Shown: in pieces, positions 25,658 through 35,040 of the stretch
How positions within the stretch are numbered: the stretch's first letter is position 1
Layout: each line of letters begins with the position of its first letter
Assembly (NCBI GenBank): GCA_023150915.1
Contig: JAKLKA010000035.1
Coordinates: 45,155-109,154, forward strand
Reading direction: 5' to 3'
Length of the DNA: 64,000 bases
Origin: Polyangiaceae bacterium
GTDB taxonomy: Bacteria; Myxococcota_A; Polyangia; Polyangiales; Polyangiaceae
Notes under the pieces: generated by a model
Seen by the model: the letters and a program-made list of their open reading frames with translations, nothing else
Told to the model about the DNA's origin: nothing
Database searches by the model: none
Made by a program: the position numbers and the translations under genes

Positions 25658-26880
25658 AGGAATCGCCCTCCGATCGCCAGCAAGACCAGCATTGCCCCCA
25701 GCACGACCACCGCGAGCAGCCAGCGCTTGCTCGGCGCCGCCGGGAGCTCGGTTTCGGCGGCAGCATCGGGGGCGGCCGTCGGCCAGCTGCCGGCGGGTGC
25801 CGGCGCGTCGGCTCCGACCGGAAGCGCTCGGGTGCGCTCGATGCTCGGCAAGGGCAGCGCCCGTCCGTCGCCGCTCGACAGCAGCGACAGCCCGGACTCG
25901 GAGATGGCCCGCCGGAGCTGTTGGGCCAGCTCGACTGCGTTCTGCGCGCGCTCGCGCGGGTCTTTGCGCAGGTTGTCCGCGATGACACGGGCGATGGCGT
26001 CGGGCACGTACGCGGCGCGGGGCACGCTGCGGACGTCGGGGGCGGGCTCGCTGGTGTGCTTGATCAAGATCGCCAGCGGGCTCTCGGCCTCGAACGGCGT
26101 CGTGCCCGAGAGCGACTCGAAGAGCAACACCGCCAGAGAATACACGTCGCTCTCGGCCGTCGCGACCTTGCCTTGCGCGCCCTCGGGCGAGACGTACCGG
26201 GCGGTGCCGAAGATGGCGCCCGCCTGGGTGGCGATGGACGCGTCCGCGCGCTCGATGCGGGCGACCCCGAAGTCCAGCACCTTGACGAAGTCCGGGTCGT
26301 CACCGCGCTTCACCAGCATCACGTTCTCGGGCTTGATGTCTCGGTGCACGATGCCCTGGGCGTGGGCCTCGCCCACGGCATCGCAGCACTGGAGCACCAC
26401 GTGCAGCGCGCGGGGCAGCGACAGTGCCCCCCCGGCGGCGGCAAGCGCCGACCGAAGCGAGATGCCGTCCAGGTGCTCCATCACCAGGTAAGCTTCGCCG
26501 CCCAGCTCGGGGCCGACCTCGGCGAGCCGCCCGGTGGCCACCATCTGGACCACGTTGGGGTGGACCAGTCGGCTGGCGATCCGCGCCTCGCGCTCGAAGC
26601 GTGCCACCAACACGTCACTCGCCAAGAGGTCGCGATGCAGGATCTTCACCGCCACGTCGGCAGCCCCGCCGACCCGGCGCGCGCGATACACCCGACCCAT
26701 GGCCCCGATGCCGATCAGCTGCTCGATGCGCAGGTCGGCGCCGATGGCAATACCCAAATAGGGATCGTCACCCACGGGCAGCTTCTTCGCGCCGAGCGGC
26801 GTGCCGTCGTTGGGGCAGAAGATGACCCCGCCGTCGTAGCGCGCGCCGCAACGCGTGCAGACTCGGTCGGGATCTGCCAT
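25654..26880 (-). CDS. zinc-ribbon Ser/Thr protein kinase with C-terminal anchor
   Basis: 408 residues. An N-terminal ribbon (CTRC, then FCPNDG; Cys8, Cys11, Cys22) precedes a complete kinase domain: glycine loop GIGAMGRV (57-64), Lys79 in VAVK, HRDIKPEN (HRD at 179-181), DFG at 203-205, GTARYVSPE, and a conserved SDVYSLAVLLFE. A Pro/Ala-rich linker leads to one transmembrane helix (about 387-405), so the kinase is in the cytoplasm and tethered by its tail. Such PknB-like kinases control development and stress responses in myxobacteria. Its substrate is unknown. It is co-transcribed with the barrel gene. Confidence 0.9.
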   Translation of the reverse strand: MADPDRVCTRCGARYDGGVIFCPNDGTPLGAKKLPVGDDPYLGIAIGADLRIEQLIGIGAMGRVYRARRVGGAADVAVKILHRDLLASDVLVARFEREARIASRLVHPNVVQMVATGRLAEVGPELGGEAYLVMEHLDGISLRSALAAAGGALSLPRALHVVLQCCDAVGEAHAQGIVHRDIKPENVMLVKRGDDPDFVKVLDFGVARIERADASIATQAGAIFGTARYVSPEGAQGKVATAESDVYSLAVLLFESLSGTTPFEAESPLAILIKHTSEPAPDVRSVPRAAYVPDAIARVIADNLRKDPRERAQNAVELAQQLRRAISESGLSLLSSGDGRALPLPSIERTRALPVGADAPAPAGSWPTAAPDAAAETELPAAPSKRWLLAVVVLGAMLVLLAIGGRFL

Positions 26881-26933
26881 CGCCGGCAGGGTAGCACGCT
26901 GGGGCCCGAATTCGTCGCTGGGGCGGGGACGGA

Positions 26934-26962
26934 TTCCCCGCCGCCGAGAGGGCTGTTATACG
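26934..26962 (+). promoter_or_regulatory. putative near-leaderless promoter of the protease-scpA-scpB operon
   Basis: TTCCCC (26934-26939), 17-bp spacer, TATACG (26957-26962), 9 nt to the GTG at 26972. TTATACGG is the most AT-rich stretch in the 91-bp gap between the divergent kinase and protease genes. No Shine-Dalgarno. Confidence 0.4.
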
Positions 26963-26971
26963 GCGGCGCTC

Positions 26972-27655
26972 GTGCTCTCACCGGACTTGATCCGAAGCAT
27001 CGTCCTGAACCTCGTGCCGATGGTTTTGTCGCTCTCGGTCCACGAGTTTGCGCACGCGCTCGTCGCCGACAAGCTGGGTGACGACACGCCGCGGCGCCAA
27101 GGCCGGCTCACGCTCTCCCCGCTGGAGCACTACGACGTGTTCGGGACCATCTTGGTGCCGGTGGCGGCGGTGGTCTTCGGCGGGTTCTCGTTCATCGGCT
27201 GGGCAAGGCCCGTGCAAGTGTCGCCCACGGGCTTCACGCGGCGGGTGTCGATGCGCACCGGAATGGCCTTGGTGGCCATCGCCGGCCCGCTCTCGAACTT
27301 GGCGCTGGCAACGCTCTCGGTGGGCGCCCTGGCCGTGATCCTGCGCGTGAGCCCCGCCATGATGTTTGCGCAGGACGGCCGCGGCGCCTTGGTGTATCTG
27401 CTGCGCGCGATGTACGTCTTGAACGTCGGCCTGTTCGTGTTCAACCTGCTGCCCATCCCGCCGCTGGATGGCAGCCGGTTGCTCCCGCGCCGGTTCGACT
27501 CGTTGCAAGAGACGATCGCCCCCATGTCGGTGATGTTGCTGCTGGTGATTCTCTACAGCGTCACCCTGCGCACCTGGCTGATCGAGAAGCCGGTGCGCCT
27601 GGTGGGCGGCGGCCTCGAAGCGCTGTTCGCGTTGCCCGCACGGGTGCTGTCGTGA
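26972..27655 (+). CDS. site-2 protease family (M50) membrane metalloprotease
   Basis: 227 residues, GTG start. Zinc site HEFAH (His24, Glu25, His28) in the first helix and a second motif NLLPIPPLDGSRLL (about 178-191), the site-2 protease NPxPPLDG variant. Between them lies ALVAIAGPLSNLALATLS, typical of the compact M50 subgroup. Five to six transmembrane helices. It cleaves within membranes, but the substrate is unknown. The stop overlaps the GTG of scpA (GTGA). Short M50 proteins next to scpA-scpB are common in several phyla, which suggests conserved co-expression rather than a known functional tie. Confidence 0.85.
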   Translation: MLSPDLIRSIVLNLVPMVLSLSVHEFAHALVADKLGDDTPRRQGRLTLSPLEHYDVFGTILVPVAAVVFGGFSFIGWARPVQVSPTGFTRRVSMRTGMALVAIAGPLSNLALATLSVGALAVILRVSPAMMFAQDGRGALVYLLRAMYVLNVGLFVFNLLPIPPLDGSRLLPRRFDSLQETIAPMSVMLLLVILYSVTLRTWLIEKPVRLVGGGLEALFALPARVLS

Positions 27656-28691
27656 GCGCAGCCGACGAAGCAGCCGAAGTGAACCCCGCGGCGGCGCCCC
27701 CCGCCGAGGCCGAGGCGCCGAAGAAAGAGTCGGCCACGGACGCTGCTCGCCGCGTGGCCGAGGAGCTGGCGGAAGAGCGCGGCGCGCATGCGTATCGCGT
27801 TCGTCTGGAGAACTTCGAGGGGCCACTCGACCTCTTGCTGCATCTGATCCAGCAGCACGAGCTCGACGTGATGAACATCCCCATCGCGTTCGTCACCGAG
27901 AAGTACGTCGAGTACATCGTGCTCATGCAAGAGCTGAACATCGACATCGCGAGCGAATACCTCGTGATGGCGGCGACGCTCACGCACATCAAGTCGAAGA
28001 TGCTGCTCCCACCCGACCCGAGCGCGGTGGAAGAGGACGAGGCCGAAGCCGAAGAAGACCCGCGGCTCGAGTTGGTCCGGCGGCTGCTCGAGTATCAGAA
28101 GTACAAGCAGGTGGCTCAGCAGCTGGCGGATCGAAGCATCTTCGGCCGCGACGTCTTCGGTCGCGGGCTTGCGGGTCCGCAGGCCGAGGGCCAGGCGCCG
28201 CTCGCGCCCATCAGCCTGTTCAAGCTGCTGGACTCGTTCCAGGCCGTGTTGCGTCGGGCCAAGACCGTGCTCGACCACGAGATCCAGCTCGATCGGCTGA
28301 GCATCAGCGATCGCATCAACCAGCTGGCAGACGTGCTGCGCGAGCGCGAGCGGCTCACCTTCGAGGATCTGTTCGAGGGGCAGACCACCCGCGCCGAGCT
28401 GGTGGTCACCTTCCTGGCGCTGCTCGAGATGACCCGGTTGCGGATGACTCGGCTCTCGCAAGACGAGTCCCTGGGTCCGATCTTCGTCGAGCTGGCGGTG
28501 CGTGACGACGAAGCGGCTGCGATGGCCGAGGCAGCCACCCACAGCCTGGGCGAAGGCGGGTCGATGCCGCCGGCTGCCGCAGTGCCCCCGGAGCCGAGCA
28601 GCCTCGCGGACGCCACGGAACCCACCGAGCTCACGGAACCGACAGAAGACGTTCCCGATACCGAAGACGAGAAGAAAGAGGACAGCGACTG

Positions 28692-28692
<1 letters not shown>
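27652..28692 (+). CDS. scpA: segregation and condensation protein A
   Basis: 346 residues, longer than the usual 240-270 because of an N-terminal Ala/Glu/Pro extension (about 1-40) and a C-terminal acidic tail. The kleisin core starts YRVRLENFEGPLDLLLHLIQ, then HELDVMNIPIAFVTEKYVEY, SEYLVMAATLTHIKSKMLLP, and ends with the winged helix around RERLTFEDLFEGQTTRAELV and VTFLALLEMTRL. ScpA bridges the SMC heads and recruits ScpB. Coupled to the protease upstream (GTGA) and to scpB downstream (TGATG). Confidence 0.93.
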
Positions 28693-30338
<1,646 letters not shown>

Positions 30339-30422
30339 CGCGGCGTGGTCTTCTTCCGAGGGCCTGGCGCGCTGGGCGACTGGGCGGCTGGTCTTCTGCC
30401 GGACCGCTTCGGTCGAGGCGCG

Positions 30423-30758
30423 CTATTCGTCGGCGGGGTCGGGATGCTCCGCTGCCAGCTTTTCCACCTGAGCGAAGAGCCCGGGGTGAGCGATGAGCTT
30501 GCGGACGATTTCCCACAACTTGGGATCGGCGAGGGCCGCCAGCGGCGATGCGGCGCGTGCGCCCTTGGGCGTGCGAACCACCGCGTCCGGGCCGCGCTCG
30601 GCCAGCGCGTTCATTTGCTCGACGTGGCGCTTGGTCGGGAAGAGCTCGCCGGACTCCCACTTCACGACGGTACTCGCGTCGACCTTCAGGGTGCGCGCCA
30701 GCTCTCCGGTGGTGCAGCGCAGCTTCTTCTGCAGGGCTCTGATCGCTTCGGGAGACAC
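30423..30758 (-). CDS. XRE-type helix-turn-helix DNA-binding protein
   Basis: 111 residues, GTG start at 30758. The N-terminal half is a Cro/CI helix-turn-helix: IRALQKKLRCTTGELARTLK, then VDASTVVKWESGELFPTKRH, with ELARTLKVDASTVVKWE spanning the two key helices. The C-terminal half is a short helical tail (LWEIVRKLIAHPGLFAQVEK), perhaps for dimerisation. It may regulate the divergent LTD lipoprotein gene across the 58-bp gap, which contains the palindrome at 30793-30806. A TAGACC box lies 6 nt before the GTG. The gene is convergent with scpB, 84 bp away. Confidence 0.75.
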   Translation of the reverse strand: MSPEAIRALQKKLRCTTGELARTLKVDASTVVKWESGELFPTKRHVEQMNALAERGPDAVVRTPKGARAASPLAALADPKLWEIVRKLIAHPGLFAQVEKLAAEHPDPADE

Positions 30759-30792
30759 CGGATCGGTCTAACACGAAATTCCGCAACCCGCG

Positions 30793-30806
30793 CGGGCCCG
30801 GGCCCG
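30793..30806. promoter_or_regulatory. 14-bp perfect palindrome between HTH and LTD genes
   Basis: CGGGCCCGGGCCCG is self-complementary over 14 bp and lies 11 nt before the ATG at 30817, in the gap shared by the HTH gene and the lipoprotein gene. It is a candidate operator for the HTH protein. In so GC-rich a genome such palindromes also arise by chance. Confidence 0.3.
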
Positions 30807-30816
30807 AGACAGGGGC

Positions 30817-32232
30817 ATGCGTCTCCCTGCGTTCGCAGCAGTCTGTGGGCTCGCCGCGTGTCGGCCGCCATTGCCCGACCCGTCCGCGTCGCCGACCGAT
30901 GCCGACGCAGGCGTGGTCGTGGAGCCGCCCGCCGACCCAGGTGCCATCCATCCCGTGTCGCGTCTCAGGTTTGCCGCTTCTGGAAGCGACGACGTGCTGC
31001 TGGTGCGAGGTGCGCTCAGCAGTTATCACCTGGGCAAGCTCCGGGAGCGTGATCTGCCGAAGACCTTGCTCGAGCGGGTCGTGCCGGCACGGCGCTGGGC
31101 GGCGGGTGACCAGCACACCCTGCGGCCGCTGGTCCTCCTCGAGCTCGGGGAGACCTACTCGCTGGCCAGCGCCGAGCGCGGGCTGCTCGCGCAGCTGGTA
31201 GTTCGAGCGGATCCGGTGCCGGTGCTCGAGCGCGTGTGGCCACCGATGGGCGCCGGCGCCAGCCCCGACTACTGGCTGTTCTGCGGCGAGGCGCCGGCGG
31301 ACGTCACGGGCGAGCAGCTGGCGTGGCTCGAGCCCGGACCGCACCCCGTCTGGGCGCGTGCCGAGGGTCTGGGTCACTGCCTCAGTCTCACGTCGGCAGA
31401 GCCGGCTGCTCCGGTCGGTGCGCTGGTCCCGCCGCTCGCGGCACTTGGGCTCGCCCTCTCGCCGGCGGTGCTCGACGCCGTTCCGGGCGCTCCCTCGGCG
31501 CCGCTCGCGTGCGCGGGCTCAGAGATCCCGCTGGGCCCCGGGTGTGCTGCCGTGCTCGACGATCGAGCGCTGGTCCGCACCGCGGGGGTCCCCACCCTCT
31601 GGTCGCTCTCTGGCGAGCTGGTGGTCGCTTCCGGCGGGCGCCTGGTGGTGCGGGGCCTGCCGCCGGCCTCGCTGCAGACCCTCTCGGTGTGGGTCCGGGA
31701 TCCGTTCGCGGAGCTCTTTCGCGGCGAGGTCACGTTTGCGACGGGCGCGCCGCAGCCGCACGTGGTGATCAGCGAGGTCTTCGCCAATCCGAACGGTCCC
31801 GAGCCGGCCGCCGAGTGGGTCGAGCTGACCAATGACGGCAGCGAGTCGGTCGACCTCTCTCTGTTCGAGCTGCGCGATCAAGGCGGCGCGGTCGCATTGC
31901 CGCCGTACGTGCTCGCCCCCGGGGCATTCGCGCTTCTGGCGCGGAGCGACTACGAGCCCGACACCGGGCCCGATCCGAAGCCCTTCGCCGACACCGCCAT
32001 CGTGCGGGTGAAGGCTCTGGGCAAGAACGGGCTCTCGAACAGCGGCGAAGCCCTCGAGCTCGTGCGGGCCGACGGCGTCGTCGTCTCGCGCTTCCCTGCC
32101 TTGCCCAAGCCCAAGCCCGGCGTGAGCGTCGCGCGTCGAACGCCATGGACGTTCGACGACGACCCCGCCGGGTTCGGACTTCACGCTCCGCCCGGGGCTT
32201 CACCCGGGCAGGCGAACGTGGTGGCCGAGTGA
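30817..32232 (+). CDS. lipoprotein with lamin-tail (LTD) domain
   Basis: 471 residues. Lipobox LAAC (Cys15). The middle is beta-strand-rich with several Cys (LFCGEAP, LACAGS, GPGCAAV) and Ig-like repeats. From about residue 310 an LTD domain begins, PHVVISEVFANPNGPEPAAE followed by WVELTNDGSESVDLSLFELR and APGAFALLARSDYEPD, ending near 450. Bacterial LTD domains occur in surface proteins and nucleases and serve as beta-sandwich binding modules. Here no nuclease part is seen. Surface attachment or matrix binding is plausible. Its stop is only 2 bp from the stop of the convergent pmbA-type gene. Confidence 0.75.
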   Translation: MRLPAFAAVCGLAACRPPLPDPSASPTDADAGVVVEPPADPGAIHPVSRLRFAASGSDDVLLVRGALSSYHLGKLRERDLPKTLLERVVPARRWAAGDQHTLRPLVLLELGETYSLASAERGLLAQLVVRADPVPVLERVWPPMGAGASPDYWLFCGEAPADVTGEQLAWLEPGPHPVWARAEGLGHCLSLTSAEPAAPVGALVPPLAALGLALSPAVLDAVPGAPSAPLACAGSEIPLGPGCAAVLDDRALVRTAGVPTLWSLSGELVVASGGRLVVRGLPPASLQTLSVWVRDPFAELFRGEVTFATGAPQPHVVISEVFANPNGPEPAAEWVELTNDGSESVDLSLFELRDQGGAVALPPYVLAPGAFALLARSDYEPDTGPDPKPFADTAIVRVKALGKNGLSNSGEALELVRADGVVVSRFPALPKPKPGVSVARRTPWTFDDDPAGFGLHAPPGASPGQANVVAE

Positions 32233-32234
32233 CC

Positions 32235-33596
32235 TCACGTCCCGGCGATGGTCATCTTCGAGACGCGGAACGTCGGCGAAGCCGTGCTGGTCTTGAGGTC
32301 CAGGTCGCTGCCGATGGCGTCGATGTTCTCGAGCATGGTGTTCAGGTTCGACGACACCGTGACTTCGCTGACGGGGAACGCGAGCTTGCCGTTCTCGATC
32401 CAGAAGCCGGCGGCGCCCCGGGAGAAGTCCCCGGTGATGGCGTTGAACCCGAACCCCATCATCTCGGTAACGTACAGGCCGGACGGGGTGCTGGCGATGA
32501 TCTCTTCGCGGGTGAGAGTACCCGGCGAAAGGATGAAGTTGGAGGTGCTTGGCCCGATGGAACCGCCGGCGACCGCCGCGCTGCCGGTGCTCTTCTTGCC
32601 CAGCTTGCGCGCGCTGTACGAGTCGAGGAGGTAGGTTCGTAGCACGCCCGCCTCGACCACCACGGTTCGGCGAGACGCCAGGCCCTCGCCGTCGAACGGC
32701 CGGGAGCCCGGCCCGCGGAGCATCAACGGATCGTCGACCAAGGTCACCAGGGGGCTTGCCACCGGGGTGCCTTCGCGACCCACCAGGTAGCTCGACTTCC
32801 GCCAGATCGAGCCGCCCAGGATGCAGCCGGCGAAGGTGCCGATGATCGAACGCGCGATGTCGGGGTCGAAGACGATGGGGGCTTCGGCCGTCGGAACCTT
32901 GCGCGCGCCGAGCTTGGCCAGCGTGCGCCGCGCGGCCTCTTGCCCCACGCTCGCCTCGGGGTCGAGCTCGGCGAGGTGTCGGCGCGCGCTCCAGTGGAAG
33001 CCGCGCCGCCGCTTCCCCCCTTGGTCTTCTGCCACCGGGGTGACCACCAGCGAAGCGTAAGAGCCGCGCTGGCTGCCCGAGAACCCGTTCGAGATCACCC
33101 GCGCGCTGGCGCCGGTGGTGCGCGAGAAGGTGGCGCCTTCGCTGAGCGTGATGCGTGGATCGAAGTCCAGGGCCGCGCGCTCGGCGCGGCGCGCTCGATC
33201 CAGTGCCTCGTCGGCGGTGACGCCTTCGACCGCCGGGTCGTACAGCTCGAGGTCCGGAAACGGCGGCGACGCGAGCTCGCTGGGATCGGCGGGCCCCGCG
33301 CAGTCGTCGGGCTCGGACAGCTCGGCCAGCATCAGAGCGTCGCTCACGCAGCGCGCGAGCCCGGGCTCCGAAAGATCGCTGGTCGAGGTGACCGCCACGC
33401 GCTGGCTCTTGATGACCCGAAGTGAGACCCCGCGATGCCCGGCCTCTTCGACCAGCTCGGCCTCGCCCAGGCGCACCTTGGTGCTCAGCTCCCACCCCGA
33501 GCGGGCCGTTGCCTCGGCGAAGTCGGCGCCGAGCGCGCGCGCGCGGTCCACCAGGTTCGATGCCAATTGGAGCAGGGACTCGCGGTCGTCGGTCAT
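32235..33596 (-). CDS. pmbA: TldD/PmbA-family metalloprotease, PmbA type
   Basis: 453 residues from the ATG at 33596; an in-frame ATG at 33632 would add 12 unlikely residues. PmbA features include the N-terminal helix RARALGADFAEATARSG, GVSLRVIKSQRVAVTSTSDL, and the C-terminal half with SRPFDGEGLASRRTVVVEAG, LRTYLLDSYSARKLGKKSTG and GFGFNAITGDFSRGAAGFWI. PmbA pairs with TldD to degrade unfolded peptides and to process RiPPs such as microcin B17. TldD holds the zinc, and no tldD is nearby. It is convergent with the LTD lipoprotein. Confidence 0.85.
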   Translation of the reverse strand: MTDDRESLLQLASNLVDRARALGADFAEATARSGWELSTKVRLGEAELVEEAGHRGVSLRVIKSQRVAVTSTSDLSEPGLARCVSDALMLAELSEPDDCAGPADPSELASPPFPDLELYDPAVEGVTADEALDRARRAERAALDFDPRITLSEGATFSRTTGASARVISNGFSGSQRGSYASLVVTPVAEDQGGKRRRGFHWSARRHLAELDPEASVGQEAARRTLAKLGARKVPTAEAPIVFDPDIARSIIGTFAGCILGGSIWRKSSYLVGREGTPVASPLVTLVDDPLMLRGPGSRPFDGEGLASRRTVVVEAGVLRTYLLDSYSARKLGKKSTGSAAVAGGSIGPSTSNFILSPGTLTREEIIASTPSGLYVTEMMGFGFNAITGDFSRGAAGFWIENGKLAFPVSEVTVSSNLNTMLENIDAIGSDLDLKTSTASPTFRVSKMTIAGT

Positions 33597-33633
33597 GGCG
33601 GAGGCCGGAGCCTTGCAACAAGTGCGCAGCAAA

Positions 33634-34227
33634 TCAATCGCGCTGCGCTGAGCGGCTCGAACGCCGGAGCCACGCCACGGTGATGCCGACGCCGCCGAGC
33701 AGCACCAGGGCCATCGCCAGAAGCGCGTAGCCCAGAGGGCTGCCGGCCACCGGGCGCGTGCCGAAGTCCCCGTGGAACTGACTGTAGGTGGCGTGGACCC
33801 CCAGCCGTGGGAGCGCCGCGAGCACCAGCCCGGCCGCGATCAACGCGGGCACCGCCATCAGGCGCATCATCGGACCGGTGCGTCGGCTGCGAACGTGGCG
33901 CGCGGTGCGCGCGAACCCCAAGGGGACACTGGCGGCGTCGAGCAGCACCCACGCGGTGTCCACCGCCCCCGGCAGGCGCTGGCTGTCGACCAGGTAGCCG
34001 TAGGACCAGTCCGGTGCGAAGGCCAGGAAGTAGCCGGCGATGGGCGCGTAGACCAACAGGCCGAACGACGCGACCACGATCAACGTGCGAGCCTGGAGCG
34101 TTCCGCTCCGCGCGAGCTCGTCGGCACCGACCCACGCAAACATCGAGCCGAGCAGGAATCCCAGGAACGGCGCAGCAGGGGTCGGCACGGCGGGGCCGAG
34201 GATGGCACGCCCCGAGCGCCTCGTCAC
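33634..34227 (-). CDS. multi-pass membrane protein of unknown function
   Basis: 197 residues, GTG start at 34227 chosen because it gives a short charged lead before the first helix; a much longer frame is antisense shadow. At least four hydrophobic helices: PFLGFLLGSMFAWVGADEL, LIVVASFGLLVYAPIAGYFL, MRLMAVPALIAAGLVLAALP and GYALLAMALVLLGGVGITVA. Between helices lie FAPDWSYGYLVDSQRLPGAV and HATYSQFHGDFGTRPV, with conserved-looking Asp/Trp/Tyr. No family recognised. It is divergent from larB with a 51-bp gap. Confidence 0.55.
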   Translation of the reverse strand: MTRRSGRAILGPAVPTPAAPFLGFLLGSMFAWVGADELARSGTLQARTLIVVASFGLLVYAPIAGYFLAFAPDWSYGYLVDSQRLPGAVDTAWVLLDAASVPLGFARTARHVRSRRTGPMMRLMAVPALIAAGLVLAALPRLGVHATYSQFHGDFGTRPVAGSPLGYALLAMALVLLGGVGITVAWLRRSSRSAQRD

Positions 34228-34240
34228 CGGTGCGCCGAGG

Positions 34241-34269
34241 TCGACGCGAGGTGGGGCGTGCACTATGAC
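34241..34269 (+). promoter_or_regulatory. putative near-leaderless promoter of larB-larC
   Basis: TCGACG (34241-34246), 17-bp spacer, TATGAC (34264-34269), then 9 nt to the larB ATG at 34279. A weak AGGA precedes the ATG, so a very short leader rather than a strictly leaderless message is also possible. Confidence 0.35.
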
Positions 34270-34278
34270 CGGGCAGGA

Positions 34279-35037
34279 ATGAGCCCCGACCGCCTGAAAG
34301 AGCTGCTCGAGCGCGTGCGCGCGGGCGACACCGAGGTGGCTTCGGCGCTGCGCGAGCTCGAGCACCTGCCGTTTTCGGATCTCGGATTCGCGCGGGTCGA
34401 TCACCACCGCGCGCTCCGCATGGGGATGCCGGAGGTCGTCTTGGGTCAGTCCAAGACCGTGGAGCAGATCGCCGGCATCGCGCGGCGTTTGATCGAAGCC
34501 GGTCAGAACGTGCTGGTCACGCGCGTCGACCCGGACAAGGCGACGGCGGTGAGGGCCATCCTCCCCGAGCTTCGACACTCGCCCGTGGCCGGCGTGCTCA
34601 GCCACGAGACCGTGCCGGTGAAGGTCCGCGCCGGCGCGCCGGTGGCGATCGTCACGGCGGGCACCAGCGACCTGCCGGTCGCCGAAGAGGCCGCCGAGAC
34701 GCTGCGGCTCTCGGGCATTCCCTTCGAGCGGGTGTTCGACGTCGGGGTGGCCGGGATCCATCGCATCTTCGGCGAGCTGCCGGCGTTGCGGGACGCCCCC
34801 GCGGTGATCGTGGTGGCCGGGATGGAAGGCGCCCTGCCCAGCGTGGTGGGGGGGCTGGTCCGCGGCCCGATCATCGCCGTCCCGACCTCGGTCGGCTATG
34901 GCGTCGCGTTCGGCGGGCTGACCGCGCTCTTCGGCATGCTCACGGGTTGCGCGTCGGGGGTCACGGTGGTGAACATCGACAACGGGTTCGGGGCGGCGAT
35001 GGCGGTCCTGCGCATCGTGAACGCGAAAGGCGGGTGA
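34279..35037 (+). CDS. larB: nickel-pincer cofactor biosynthesis protein LarB
   Basis: 252 residues from the ATG at 34279. The opening SPDRLKELLERVRAGDTEV, then DLGFARVDHHRALRMGMPEV and VVLGQSKTVEQIAGIARRL are diagnostic. The second half is PurE-like: VAIVTAGTSDLPVAEEAAET, VVAGMEGALPSVVGGLVRGP, VPTSVGYGVAFGGLTALFGM. LarB carboxylates and hydrolyses nicotinic acid adenine dinucleotide, the first step towards the pincer cofactor of lactate racemase and related enzymes. It lies 3 nt before larC. larE and any LarA-type enzyme are not in the window. Confidence 0.92.
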   Translation: MSPDRLKELLERVRAGDTEVASALRELEHLPFSDLGFARVDHHRALRMGMPEVVLGQSKTVEQIAGIARRLIEAGQNVLVTRVDPDKATAVRAILPELRHSPVAGVLSHETVPVKVRAGAPVAIVTAGTSDLPVAEEAAETLRLSGIPFERVFDVGVAGIHRIFGELPALRDAPAVIVVAGMEGALPSVVGGLVRGPIIAVPTSVGYGVAFGGLTALFGMLTGCASGVTVVNIDNGFGAAMAVLRIVNAKGG

Positions 35038-35040
35038 GCC

